A program made the position numbers and the translations under genes. Source: DASUPK01 sp963724665 (GTDB lineage: Bacteria; Actinomycetota; Thermoleophilia; Solirubrobacterales; 70-9). From it: a DNA stretch of 64,000 nucleotides. The notes beneath the pieces were generated by a model. It made no database searches. It had not been told where the DNA came from and worked only from the letters and a program-made list of their open reading frames with translations. Numbering within the stretch: position 1 is the first letter of the stretch; every line of letters begins with the position of its first letter. The stretch lies in assembly GCA_963724665.1 (NCBI GenBank), contig CAVRVH010000009.1, positions 3,787 through 67,786 on the forward strand, read 5' to 3'. Shown one piece after another: positions 24,419 through 33,499 of this stretch.

Positions 24419-25899
24419 GGGGCGGGCGCGTCGGAAGCCTGGCCGCCAGCCCGACCCTCGTCGGAGCGGTGACCGTGCTCGTGGTCGTCGTCGCCGTCTT
24501 CCTCTCCTACCAGGCAAACCAGGGCCTGCCGTTCGTCCCCACCTACAAGCTCTCCGCCGAGCTGCCGAACGCCGACAGCCTCGTGCCGGGCAACGACGTG
24601 CGGATCGGCGGCATCCGGGTCGGTCAGATCAAGTCGGTCGACCCAGAGACGGTGAACAACGCTCCCTGTCCGAACGACCCGACCCGCCAGTGCACCACGC
24701 AGGTCGCGAAGGTCGACATGCAGCTCAACCAGTCTCTCGACCCGCTGCCGGACAACTCGACCCTGGTCGTCCGGGCGAAGTCTGCGCTCGGTCTCAAGTA
24801 CCTCGAGATCGACCGCGGCAACTCCAGCCAGGGATTCAAGCCGGGAGCGACGGTCCCCGTCACCTCCGCGCGGCCGGAGCCGGTCGAGATCGATCAGGTC
24901 TTCAACATGTTCGACGCCCCAACCCGGACCGCCATCCAGTCGAACCTGCTGGAGTTCGGAAACGCCCTGGCCGGCCGCGGCGGCGATCTGAACGAGGCGA
25001 TCGGCCAGCTCAAGCCGCTGGTTCAGGTGCTCACCCCGGTGATGCGGAACCTGGCCGACCCCAACACCGGCCTCGGGAACTTCGTCTCCTCGCTATCGGC
25101 CACCGCCGCCGAGGTCGCTCCAGTCGCGGAGATCCAGGGCCAGCTCTTCGTCGACCTCGATACCACCTTCGGCGCCTTCGCCCGCGTCTCGCGCCCATTC
25201 ATCCAGGAGACGATCGAGAAGTCGCCGTCGACGGAGGACACCACGATCGCGACGCTGCCGACGATCAGGCCGTTGCTGGCCAACACGGCGAAGCTCTTCA
25301 GCGAGCTGCGCCCCGGCTTCCACGCCCTCGCACCGAACCAGAAGGCGCTCGGACAGTCCGTCGTCGAAGGGGTCAAGGCATTGGCGCTCGCGCCGGCCTT
25401 CAACGCGCAGCTCGATCCGACAGCCCAGGCGGTGCTCAATCTCTCCAACAACGCCGGCGCTCGCCAGGGGATCAACGACCTGACCACGTTCAACAACACC
25501 CTGGCGCCGCCGCTCTCCTTCATCACCCCGGCACAGTCGATCTGCAACTACGCGACGCTGCTCTTCCGCAACGTGGCGAGCTTCCTCGGCTCCGCCGACG
25601 GGATCGGCACCAGCCAGCGGTTCATCGTCCTGCAGCCGCCGATCGGGCCGAACAGCGAGATCGGCCCTAGCTCCGCGCCGGCCAACGGCGGCGGCCAGGA
25701 CACCAATTTCCTGCACTACAACCCGTATCCGAACACCGCGGCGCCGGGGCAGACGCATGAGTGTGAGTCGGGGAACGAGGGATACCCGGCCGGTCAGCTG
25801 ATCGGCAACGTGCCGGGGAACCAGGGCATCCACACCGAGGGGCAGATCCTCCAGCAGGTCTCCAAGAAGAAGAAGTCCAAGAAGAAGGGCAAGAAGTGA
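24415..25899 (+). CDS. MCE-family protein, third of six
   Basis: A 494-residue protein. The membrane anchor near residues 10-32 (PTLVGAVTVLVVVVAVFLSY) precedes an MCE domain with PTYKLSAELPNADSLVPGND and VVRAKSALGLKYLEIDRG. An insertion, PCPNDPTRQCTT, holds two Cys that could form a disulfide in the periplasm. The helical segment to about 340 is followed by QSICNYATLLFRNVASFLGS, a conserved-looking region shared in form with the fourth gene. The C-terminus is a strongly basic tail (SKKKKSKKKGKK). ATGA overlap upstream and GTGA overlap downstream. Confidence 0.92.
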   Translation: MRGGRVGSLAASPTLVGAVTVLVVVVAVFLSYQANQGLPFVPTYKLSAELPNADSLVPGNDVRIGGIRVGQIKSVDPETVNNAPCPNDPTRQCTTQVAKVDMQLNQSLDPLPDNSTLVVRAKSALGLKYLEIDRGNSSQGFKPGATVPVTSARPEPVEIDQVFNMFDAPTRTAIQSNLLEFGNALAGRGGDLNEAIGQLKPLVQVLTPVMRNLADPNTGLGNFVSSLSATAAEVAPVAEIQGQLFVDLDTTFGAFARVSRPFIQETIEKSPSTEDTTIATLPTIRPLLANTAKLFSELRPGFHALAPNQKALGQSVVEGVKALALAPAFNAQLDPTAQAVLNLSNNAGARQGINDLTTFNNTLAPPLSFITPAQSICNYATLLFRNVASFLGSADGIGTSQRFIVLQPPIGPNSEIGPSSAPANGGGQDTNFLHYNPYPNTAAPGQTHECESGNEGYPAGQLIGNVPGNQGIHTEGQILQQVSKKKKSKKKGKK

Positions 25900-27476
25900 C
25901 CGACGAGCGCGCGAACAAGCCGCGCGTCAAGGTGGAGGGGAAGGACTACGACGAGCGGGTCTACCGCAAGGGCAACCCGCCGCACCGGATCCGAAACGCC
26001 CTGATCCTGATCGCTCTGGTGATCGTCGGGACCTACCTCGCCTGGACGAAGTCGATCCCGTTCCAGAGCCACTTCGAGCTCCACGCCGTCTTCAAGAACG
26101 CGGCCAACATCCGGAAGGACTCCCCGGTCCGGATCGCCGGCGTCAACGTCGGCAAGGTCGAGAGCGTCAAGAGCGTCTGCGACAACGGTCTGACCGGGAA
26201 CTGCGCCAGCAACTACGCGGACGTCACCTTCACGGTCAACACCGAGGGCCAGCCGGTTAACAGCGACGCGCAGGTCGAGATCCGGCCGCGCATCTTCCTG
26301 GAGGGCAACTTCTTCCTCGACGTGCACCCGGGCAGCCCGAGCGCGCACAACCTCTCGAGCGGGGACACCATCCCGCTTACCCAGACCTCGACAGCGGTCC
26401 AGCTCGATCAGATCCTGACCTCGCTGCAGGCGCCTGACCGGGCAAACCTCCAGAAGCTGCTCGAGGGCTACGGCACCGCTCTCACCCACAAGCCGACCGC
26501 CGCGGACGATGTCACCCAGGACCCCGAGGTCCAGGGCCTGACCGCCGCCCAGGCGATCGCCAAGTCCTTCGACTACGGGCAGACGGCGGCGCGGGACTCG
26601 GCCATCGTCAACGAGGCGCTCCAAGGAACCGCCCCGCACGACCTCTCGAACCTGATCGCCGGGGGGGCGAAGGTCTTCGATGCCCTGTCGGGCCATGAGT
26701 CTCAGCTGCAGGGCCTGATCTCCAACTTCAACACGGTCACCGGGGCCCTCGCCGACGAGTCCGACAACCTCCAGCGCACCATCAAGCTGCTCGGCCCGAC
26801 CCTGCAGATCGCCGAGCCCGCCCTGCGTCACACGAACGCGACGCTGCCATTCCTCCGGACCTTCGCGCTCGACCTCACCCCCGGGATCCGGGAGCTGCCG
26901 GCCACGATCGCGGCGTCGCAGCCCTGGATCGACCAGACCGCGGCGCTGCTCGGCAAGAACGAGCTCGGCTACATCGCGAGCCAGCTGCGCGCGGCGGGCC
27001 CAGGAGCCGGCAAGTCCACCGACGTGGGCAGGCCGCTGTTCTCCCAGCTCGGCCTGCTCAGCGGCTGCGTGGACAACGTCCTGCTCCCGACCGGCAACGT
27101 CGTCCTGAACGACAGCGGCACCGGATACAACTTCACGACCGGCGTGCCGAACTACAAGGAGTTCGCCTACACGGCGACCGGGCTCGCCGGGGAGTCGCAG
27201 CCATTCGACGGCAACGGGCCCTCCCTCCGCTTCTTCTCGGCGGGCGGCCCGGTCCCACCGGGCGGCCCCGTCCCGAACCTGCGCTTGGCGACCGGCGGTC
27301 CTCCGCCTCAGGAGGCGCTCTGGGGCGGTACGGCCACCCCGCCCATCGGCACCCGGCCAGTCGCCAGCTCGGAGCCCCCCTTCAGGACCGACGTCACCTG
27401 TCAGAGCAACCCAATCCCCGATCTGAACGGGCCGGCGGCCAACCAGGGCCCGCCTGACCCGGCCCCGTATCCATGA
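25896..27476 (+). CDS. MCE-family protein, fourth of six
   Basis: A 526-residue protein and the only one of the six with a longer charged cytoplasmic lead (about 28 residues) before its anchor (ALILIALVIVGTYLAW). The MCE domain contains FELHAVFKNAANIRKDSPVR and RPRIFLEGNFFLDVHPG, plus an insertion with two Cys (CDNGLTGNC). A long helical body contains LAAGPGAGK-like loops and the C-terminal part is Pro/Gly-rich. The GTG start is inside the previous stop (GTGA). The next gene starts inside its own stop. Confidence 0.92.
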   Translation: MTDERANKPRVKVEGKDYDERVYRKGNPPHRIRNALILIALVIVGTYLAWTKSIPFQSHFELHAVFKNAANIRKDSPVRIAGVNVGKVESVKSVCDNGLTGNCASNYADVTFTVNTEGQPVNSDAQVEIRPRIFLEGNFFLDVHPGSPSAHNLSSGDTIPLTQTSTAVQLDQILTSLQAPDRANLQKLLEGYGTALTHKPTAADDVTQDPEVQGLTAAQAIAKSFDYGQTAARDSAIVNEALQGTAPHDLSNLIAGGAKVFDALSGHESQLQGLISNFNTVTGALADESDNLQRTIKLLGPTLQIAEPALRHTNATLPFLRTFALDLTPGIRELPATIAASQPWIDQTAALLGKNELGYIASQLRAAGPGAGKSTDVGRPLFSQLGLLSGCVDNVLLPTGNVVLNDSGTGYNFTTGVPNYKEFAYTATGLAGESQPFDGNGPSLRFFSAGGPVPPGGPVPNLRLATGGPPPQEALWGGTATPPIGTRPVASSEPPFRTDVTCQSNPIPDLNGPAANQGPPDPAPYP

Positions 27477-28801
27477 GACGAGCCCTGAGAGCCCACCTGC
27501 GCGACGTGCTGGCGATCATCGGACTGATCCTGGCCGGCATCTTCGCCATGACCGTGATCCTGGTCAACCAGCGCGCGGTTCTGCCCAGCTGGGTGCCACT
27601 GATCGGGACCGACCGCTTCGCGCTCAAGGCCGACTTCTCGACGGCGCAGGCAGTCACGCCCGGCCAGGGGCAGTCGGTTGACATCTCCGGCATCAAGGTC
27701 GGCGAGGTCAGCAACGTGACCCTCCAGGACGGCCACGCCGTGGTGGGGATGGAGATCGACAACAAGTACGCGCCGCTGATCCACACGAACTCGTCGCTCT
27801 TGCTGCGCCCGAAGACCGGCCTCAACGACATGGTTGTCGAGGTCGATCCGGGAACCCAGTCAGCCCCGCAGGTGCAGGAGGGTTCGACGATTCCTCTGGC
27901 CTCCACGGCGCCGCAGGTGAACCCGGACGAGGTGCTGGCTTCCCTGGACGCCGACACCCAGCAGTTCCTGAAGCTGCTCCTGGCGAATGGGGCGGAGGCG
28001 CTCGATCCGGCCACGGGCCGCGACGTGAGGCTCTCCAACGCCCTGCGCCGGCTCGACCCGTTCGCGCGTGACATTGGACGGATCTCCGGCGCCCTGGCCA
28101 CCAGGCGGCAGAACATCGCCAACTCCATCCACAACTTCCAGCTCCTGTCAACGGAGCTCGGCAACCGCGATCAGGACCTCGTCAACTTCGTGGACTCCTC
28201 CGACGCCGTGCTCGCCTCATTCGCCAAGGAGCAGGCCTCGATCCGCAGTGCCGTGCAGGAGCTGCCGGGGACGCTCAAGGAGGCGAAGGGCGCCCTGACC
28301 AGCGCCAACGACCTGGCGCTCCAGTCCGGCCCGGCGTTGAAGAAGCTGATCCCGGGCGCGAAGGCCACTGCCCCGGCTCTGCGCGCACTGCGGCCCCTCT
28401 TCCAGCAGACCGCCGGACCGATCGAGAACCAGATCCGCCCGTTCACACAGCAGGTCGCGAGCCCGGTCACTCACCTGGCGCAGATCTCGCAGGGTCTCGG
28501 AAGGGCCTCGCCGGGCCTGCGCGTCGGGTTCACGGACCTGAACTCGGGGCTCAACGCCCTCGCCTACAACCCGCCCGGGGACCAGGAGGGCTTCCTCTTC
28601 TACGTCCCGTGGCTGAACCACGACCTGAACGCGGACTACCTGCTCCAGGACGCGTACGGGCCGATCAGGCGCGGCATCGTCCTGGAGAGCTGTGGCACGG
28701 CCCGGACCGCTGACAGCGTCCTCCGGTCGGAGCCCTACCTGCGCATGCTCTATCAGCTCACCGGGCAGCCCAGGGTTCCCAACATCCCGGGGTGTGGCTG
28801 A
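27473..28801 (+). CDS. MCE-family protein, fifth of six
   Basis: A 442-residue protein, the shortest of the set. The membrane anchor near residues 11-30 (VLAIIGLILAGIFAMTVILV) is followed by an MCE domain (RFALKADFSTAQAVTPGQG, RPKTGLNDMVVEVDPG). The helical body includes FLKLLLANGAEALDP and PALRALRPLFQQTAGP, ending near LYQLTGQPRVPNIPGCG. There is no lipobox, unlike MceE-type lipoproteins of mycobacteria. ATGA overlap with the gene before. The last base of its TGA is the first base of the next ATG. Confidence 0.92.
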   Translation: MRRALRAHLRDVLAIIGLILAGIFAMTVILVNQRAVLPSWVPLIGTDRFALKADFSTAQAVTPGQGQSVDISGIKVGEVSNVTLQDGHAVVGMEIDNKYAPLIHTNSSLLLRPKTGLNDMVVEVDPGTQSAPQVQEGSTIPLASTAPQVNPDEVLASLDADTQQFLKLLLANGAEALDPATGRDVRLSNALRRLDPFARDIGRISGALATRRQNIANSIHNFQLLSTELGNRDQDLVNFVDSSDAVLASFAKEQASIRSAVQELPGTLKEAKGALTSANDLALQSGPALKKLIPGAKATAPALRALRPLFQQTAGPIENQIRPFTQQVASPVTHLAQISQGLGRASPGLRVGFTDLNSGLNALAYNPPGDQEGFLFYVPWLNHDLNADYLLQDAYGPIRRGIVLESCGTARTADSVLRSEPYLRMLYQLTGQPRVPNIPGCG

Positions 28802-30360
28802 TGGGCCAGCGAGCACCGACAGTCGGTCAGATCGCCGTCGCGGTGGCCTTTGCGTTCTCGTGCTTCGGGCTGCTGCTCTTCCTCTGGGCCACCTTCGGCG
28901 GTCCGGTGCCGCTGAAGCCGGAGGGCTACCGGATCAAGGTGCCGTTCAGCGAGGCGACCCAGCTCGCACAGGAGTCCGACGTGCGCATCCACAACGTCTC
29001 GGTGGGGAAGGTCAAGTCCATCTCGCTGTCCGACTCGGGCCCCAACAAGGACCTGGCCGTGGCCACCCTCGAGATCGACACCCCGTACGCGCCGATCCCC
29101 ATAGACACCCGGGCGATGCTGCGGCAGAAGACGCTGCTCGGCGAGACCTACGTCGAGCTCACCCAGGGAGACCGAAACGCGCCGAAGCTCCCGGAGGGCG
29201 GAACTTTGCCCAAGGCACAGGTACAGCCGTCGGTCCAGCTCGACGAGATCTTCAGGACCTTCGACGCCAACACCCGGGCTGCGTTCCAGACGTGGATGCA
29301 GCAGCTTGCGATTGCCAGCTACGGGCGTGGGGCGGACCTGTCGGCCGCGATCGCCAACCTCGCGCCGTTCGCAGAGGACGCGAACAAGCTGCTGCGCGTG
29401 CTAGACACGCAGCAGGGAGCGGTCCAGCAGCTGGTGCGCAACACCGGCGAGGTCTTCGGGGCCCTCAGCGAGCGGCAGGGCCAGCTCGCGGGCCTGGTCC
29501 GGAACTCCGGCATCGTCTTCCACACGACGGCTGTGCGCAACCAGGACCTCGAGGCCACGTTCCGGGCGCTGCCGACGTTCCTCGACGAGTCGAAGCTGAC
29601 GCTCAACAAGCTCGCGAGCTTCTCGCGCAACGCGAACCCGGTGGTCACCCAACTCCATCCCTCGGCGAGGGCCCTGAGCGCCGACCTGAAGCCGATCAGC
29701 AAGGTCGCGCCCGACTTCAAGGGCTTCTTCGTGGGCCTGCGCAAGACCGAGAAGCGGGGGGTGACCGGGCTGCCGGCCCTTCAGCAGCTGCTCAACACCG
29801 ACCTGCCGCCTCTGCTCACGGAGCTCCATCCCTTCACCCAGCAGCTCACGCCGATCATCTCGGGCATCGGGCGCTACCAGAAGGACGTCGCCGGGCTGAT
29901 CGCGAACTTCGCCGTCGCCACCAACGCCGTCGGCACGACCGAGTCCGGTGGGGCCGGGCACTACATCCGCAGCTCGGCGCCCAGCTACCCCGAGTCGTTC
30001 GCGAACTTCACGACCCACCGCCTCGCGTACTCGCGGACGAACCCCTACATCGCACCGGACAGCGCGCTCAAGGTCGCCAACGGGCTTGACACATTCGACA
30101 CGAGGCCGTGCGCGAGCCCGCCCGGCCTGGTAGCCACGCTCGGGCCCGACGCCAGCTATACGGGCAACCCGTTCTTCTCGAACCGGGCGACCTTCGACAC
30201 TCCGCAGGAGCTGCTCGACACGCTCAAGCAGTTCCCGTTCGGCGGACAGACGACCACCTCGGCGCTGCCGGCGCCCGCCTGCACGAAGCAGGCGCAGCAG
30301 CCCTCGATCGGCCAGATCGCCGAGATGAGCGACTACACGCACGTCTACGCGAATCCCTGA
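28801..30360 (+). CDS. MCE-family protein, sixth of six
   Basis: A 519-residue protein. I chose ATG 28801, which shares its A with the preceding TGA; the frame extends three codons upstream to GTG 28792. The anchor near residues 10-32 (IAVAVAFAFSCFGLLLFLWA) precedes an MCE domain (YRIKVPFSEATQLAQESDVR, RQKTLLGETYVELTQG). The C-terminal part (SYPESFANFTTHRLAYSRTN) is well ordered rather than basic. The operon ends here: the following 184 bases are noncoding. Neither an MceG-type ATPase nor YrbE permeases occur on either side. Confidence 0.92.
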   Translation: MGQRAPTVGQIAVAVAFAFSCFGLLLFLWATFGGPVPLKPEGYRIKVPFSEATQLAQESDVRIHNVSVGKVKSISLSDSGPNKDLAVATLEIDTPYAPIPIDTRAMLRQKTLLGETYVELTQGDRNAPKLPEGGTLPKAQVQPSVQLDEIFRTFDANTRAAFQTWMQQLAIASYGRGADLSAAIANLAPFAEDANKLLRVLDTQQGAVQQLVRNTGEVFGALSERQGQLAGLVRNSGIVFHTTAVRNQDLEATFRALPTFLDESKLTLNKLASFSRNANPVVTQLHPSARALSADLKPISKVAPDFKGFFVGLRKTEKRGVTGLPALQQLLNTDLPPLLTELHPFTQQLTPIISGIGRYQKDVAGLIANFAVATNAVGTTESGGAGHYIRSSAPSYPESFANFTTHRLAYSRTNPYIAPDSALKVANGLDTFDTRPCASPPGLVATLGPDASYTGNPFFSNRATFDTPQELLDTLKQFPFGGQTTTSALPAPACTKQAQQPSIGQIAEMSDYTHVYANP

Positions 30361-30544
30361 TCGTCCCAATCGGGCCTCAGACAGGGTTCTACTGAGAATT
30401 AGGGCGCGGGATTTCATGCCGGAAAACCCCACAACTACGGCCATTTCTCTGTGTTAGGTTCAGCGAGAGATGGCAAATCCAAGGGCTGGCGGTGCTGCAA
30501 ATGGAGTGCCGTCAGGGAACTTGCTCAACGGAAAAAGGAGTGGT

Positions 30545-31274
30545 ATGCGTAAGCGCAAGTATCTGATCGGAGCGACGCTCGGCGTGCTCGGGGCGCTTGT
30601 CTTCTCGGGGACCGCCTTGGCCGGCGTTCCGAGCAGCCAAACGCTGCAGACGACACTCGCGTCGTCAAAGCAGGACAAGAAGGCGTTTGGCGGTGTGTCG
30701 TTGCACAACGTAATCGCCACGACGTATAGCGATTTCAATGGGTCTCCACCAGCCAAGGAGACGCTCTTCTCCTTCGGCAAGGACATCAAGTTCGTCAACG
30801 GCAACACGCGCCCGTGCTCGCTGGCGGCGCTGAACGCTGCGACCACCACCGCAGCGGTCAACGTCTCCTGCCCGGGCAGCATCGTGGGCAATGGAACGGA
30901 CGAGGTCAACAACAAGACGGGGCTGTTCCCCAATCCGAACCCGGTGGTGCTCGTCAGCGGCGGCCCGACGACGCTCTACGTCTGGACCCGCATCAACAAT
31001 GCGCTGACGCTGGTCCTCACGGGTGCCTACAGCACCAAAGCGCACACGCTGGACGTGACGGGGCTTCCCTTCACGCTGGGCACGGACCTGACGCTGTTCG
31101 ACACGACAGATGTTCAAGAAGAAGACGGGCAAGAGCTCGTTCTACGCGATGGCTCGCTGTGGCAAGAAGAAGAAGTGGGTGGTCAGCGAGACAACCACGT
31201 ACTACAACACGTCGGGTGGAAGCGGTAACTCGCTCACCGACACGTCGACCCAGAAGTGCAAGCAGAAGAAGTAG
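30545..31274 (+). pseudogene. Exported basic-tailed protein with one-base frameshift
   Basis: AAAGGAG lies 6 bases before ATG 30545. The signal peptide (YLIGATLGVLGALVFSGTALA) is followed by a beta-rich domain (SLHNVIATTYSDFNG, NVSCPGSIVGNGTDEVNN, LYVWTRINNALTLVLTGAYS). Up to FDTT the frame is normal. The open frame then gives a nonsense tail to 31228, whereas skipping one base at 31109 gives MFKKKTGKSSFYAMARCGK, WVVSETTTYYNTSGG and a basic Cys-containing end KCKQKK stopping at 31272-31274. The total of 730 bases is one more than a codon multiple. A real frameshift or a sequence error; function unknown. Confidence 0.7.
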
Positions 31275-31301
31275 TTACTTCTTCAAGCTGAAGCATTGAT
31301 C

Positions 31302-31330
31302 GGGGCGGCCTTCGGGCCGCCCCTTTCTTT
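31302..31330 (+). terminator. Strong intrinsic terminator
   Basis: GGGGCGGCC-TTCG-GGCCGCCCC followed by TTTCTTT. It closes the exported-protein transcript and isolates the riboswitch-controlled operon that follows. Confidence 0.9.
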
Positions 31331-31341
31331 AGGATGATCCT

Positions 31342-31493
31342 GTTCACACGGCCGGTGGCCAAGGGAAGTCCGGTGAGAAGCCGGCGCGGTCCCGCCACTG
31401 TGACCGGGTGATGCTGGCGCAATCGACCACTGGGGAGTCCTCGACTCCCTGGGAAGGCGCGCCAGTCGAGCCCGGAAGCCAGGAGACCTGTCC
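31342..31493 (+). ncRNA. Cobalamin riboswitch
   Basis: The conserved order of the adenosyl/hydroxocobalamin aptamer is present: GGGAAGTCCGGTGAGAAGCC at 31363-31382, GCGGTCCCGCCACTGTGA at 31386-31403, a variable peripheral domain, and the B12-box-type AGCCAGGAGACCTG at 31477-31490. A GGAAGGGG ribosome-binding site lies about 10 bases before ATG 31536. AGCCA at 31500 can pair with TGGCT at 31526, so control of translation initiation is likely; no U-tract terminator is seen. It identifies the downstream operon as cobalamin-responsive, normally off when B12 is plentiful. Confidence 0.9.
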
Positions 31494-31535
31494 CCGGCCA
31501 GCCAACACGACCCTCGAGGAAGGGGTGGCTCACAG

Positions 31536-32597
31536 ATGAGAATCACTGTCTCGATTGCGGCGCTGGCGGCGCTGGCGTCGCTGATCGCGCTTGCCGCGTT
31601 CGGCCCTGCGAGCGCCGGTGCGAGCGTGGGCGCGGATCTCCGCGTCGTCAGCCCAAGCGGCCAGCTCGACGATCTCACCCAATACAGCGACACGACCACC
31701 ATGCCGACCAGCCCCCAGGCCGAGTGCTTCGGCGCCGGCAGTGGCGGCTCCGGCCAGGGCGTCTCGATTCCGGGCGCAAACGCCCTCGGCATCGTCGTCG
31801 AGGCTGCCAAGAGCCGGAGCGGGCTCAACCCCCTGCTGCTGACGGACACATTCGTCTCGCAGGGCTTCGGCCTGGGCGTCTGCGGCATCGGCGGGCAGGT
31901 GGCCTCCGGTTCCGCCTTCTGGTACACGAAGGTGGATCACACGGGCCTCCAGGTGGGCGGTTCGCAGTTCGCGATCCATGCCGGCCAGCAGGTGCTCTGG
32001 TACCTGGCGCCGAACTTCCCGCCTCCCGCTGAGCTGGTGCTGAACGCGCCGTTCCGCGAGCCCGCTGGGACGCCGTTCCCGGTTCAGGTGCTCTCCTACG
32101 CGGACGACGGGACCGCCACCCCTGCCGCCGGGGCAGTCATCTCCGGCAGCGGCACGCCGGTGACGACGGACGCCTCCGGCAGCGCGCAGGTCACCGTCAG
32201 CGGGACCGGTCCGCGCCAGATCCAGGCCACGCTCGGGGACGACATCCCGAGCGCGGTGACCTCGATCTGCTCGTTCGACACGGTCACGAATTGCGCCGCA
32301 GCGCGAGGACGGCTGATCGTCGGCTCGGACGGCGCGGACGACATCACCGGCACGGCCGGGGATGATGTGATGAGGCCGCGGGCGGGTGACGACGGGGTTC
32401 GCGCCCTGGCGGGCAACGACATCATCGATGTCCGCGGTGGCGATGTTGACCGTGTCAACTGCGGTGGCGGCGTCGACCTGGTCAAGGGCGACAAGCGCGA
32501 CAAGTTCGCAAAGAACTGCGAGCGTCGCATCCGCAACGGCAAGAAGGTGAAGCGCGGCAAGCACCACAAAGACGGCAAGGGGAAGCACAAGAAGTGA
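31536..32597 (+). CDS. Exported DUF4430 protein with calcium-repeat and basic tail
   Basis: A 353-residue secreted protein directly behind the cobalamin riboswitch. Signal peptide 1-28; DUF4430 (transcobalamin C-terminal-like) region about 70-155, including SGSAFWYTKVDHTGLQVG and FAIHAGQQVLWYLAP. An Ig/carboxypeptidase-regulatory-like beta domain (PFPVQVLSYADDGTATPAAG) spans about 175-245. Next come degenerate RTX-type calcium repeats (GSDGADDITGTAGDDVM, LAGNDIIDVRGGDVDRVNCG), then a basic tail (KKVKRGKHHKDGKGKHKK). I infer a cell-surface cobalamin-binding protein that hands substrate to the ECF transporter encoded downstream. The next gene starts within its stop (GTGA). Confidence 0.85.
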   Translation: MRITVSIAALAALASLIALAAFGPASAGASVGADLRVVSPSGQLDDLTQYSDTTTMPTSPQAECFGAGSGGSGQGVSIPGANALGIVVEAAKSRSGLNPLLLTDTFVSQGFGLGVCGIGGQVASGSAFWYTKVDHTGLQVGGSQFAIHAGQQVLWYLAPNFPPPAELVLNAPFREPAGTPFPVQVLSYADDGTATPAAGAVISGSGTPVTTDASGSAQVTVSGTGPRQIQATLGDDIPSAVTSICSFDTVTNCAAARGRLIVGSDGADDITGTAGDDVMRPRAGDDGVRALAGNDIIDVRGGDVDRVNCGGGVDLVKGDKRDKFAKNCERRIRNGKKVKRGKHHKDGKGKHKK

Positions 32598-33499
32598 ATC
32601 CCGTTCGCATCCTGGCGACCGCCCTGGCGCTTGCCGCCACGGCGGTCGCCGGCTGCGGGCTCGGCCCCGGCAAGTCGACCGGTGACGTCGATCTGACCGT
32701 GAGTCGCGACTACGGGACCAGGATCCTGGTGCAGAAGCAGGACCCGATCCACGAGTCCGACACCGTCTTCCGCGTCCTCGACCGCAACGCGGATGTCTCG
32801 ACCCGCTATGGCGGGGGCTTCGTCCAGTCGATCGACGGCCTCTCCGGGACGACAAGCGGCGGGCGCACGAGCGACTGGTTCTTCTACGTCAACGGCATCG
32901 AGTCGCCGATCGGATCCGCTCAGTACGACCTCTCGGGCGGCGACCGGGTCTGGTGGGATTACCGCGACTGGACGGCCGCCATGCGCGTGCCGGCGGTGGT
33001 CGGCTCGTGGCCGGAGCCGTTCGTGCACGGGTTTGAGGGGACGCACTGGAATGCCGTCCTCGATTGCCGGGCCACCGCCGCAACCTGCAACGCCGCGAGC
33101 CAGCGTTTCTCGCCGCTTGGGGTGAAGACCTCGACCGGGCCTGTCGCAAATCCGCTTCGGGTCGAGGTTGGGACCTGGAACGCCATCCGCCGGGAGCCGG
33201 CAGCCGCACTGCTCTCCGGTGGCCCCGACCAGAGCGGCGTCTTCGCGCGCTTCGTCGGCGTGAAGAAGCCCCTGCTGGAACTGCTAAACCAGCAGGGTCA
33301 GCCCGCCGGAAGCATCGGCAAGGGCGGCGGGCTGATTGCAGCACTGCGGCCGGGCGACGGCCCTCCGACGTGGGTCGTCACCGGGACCGACGCGAAGGGA
33401 GTGATCGCGGCCGCGAATCTCGCTGGACCGGCGTTGCGGAACCACTACGCGGTCGCCACCCAGCCGGGGGCGGGGGCGATCGGAGTGCCCGTACAGTGA
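32594..33499 (+). CDS. DUF4430 lipoprotein, putative cobalamin-binding
   Basis: A 301-residue lipoprotein: ALAATAVAGC gives a lipobox with Cys21. DUF4430 lies at about 40-130 (HESDTVFRVLDRNADVSTRY, then DWFFYVNGIESPIGSAQY and YDLSGGDRVWWDYRDW), the domain that forms the beta part of intrinsic factor and transcobalamin. The second half (about 130-300) looks like a separate alpha/beta domain (VRVEVGTWNAI-type strands, GKGGGLIAALRPGDGPPTWV) without a recognised name. By analogy it would sit on the outer face of the membrane beside the ECF complex. Coupled to both neighbours by GTGA overlaps. Confidence 0.85.
   Translation: MNPVRILATALALAATAVAGCGLGPGKSTGDVDLTVSRDYGTRILVQKQDPIHESDTVFRVLDRNADVSTRYGGGFVQSIDGLSGTTSGGRTSDWFFYVNGIESPIGSAQYDLSGGDRVWWDYRDWTAAMRVPAVVGSWPEPFVHGFEGTHWNAVLDCRATAATCNAASQRFSPLGVKTSTGPVANPLRVEVGTWNAIRREPAAALLSGGPDQSGVFARFVGVKKPLLELLNQQGQPAGSIGKGGGLIAALRPGDGPPTWVVTGTDAKGVIAAANLAGPALRNHYAVATQPGAGAIGVPVQ

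Noticed and set aside
30361..30544. Class I c-di-GMP riboswitch in the leader
   Set aside because: GGCAAAT segments are suggestive, but the conserved receptor and tetraloop features are not present in order.
31085..31228. Programmed frameshift in the basic-tailed exported protein gene
   Set aside because: No slippery heptamer or downstream pseudoknot is evident; a simple indel explains the break better.
33064..33495. N-terminal extension of the EcfT frame into the lipoprotein gene
   Set aside because: The extension is Arg-rich shadow sequence; GTG 33496 overlapping the previous stop gives a normal EcfT.
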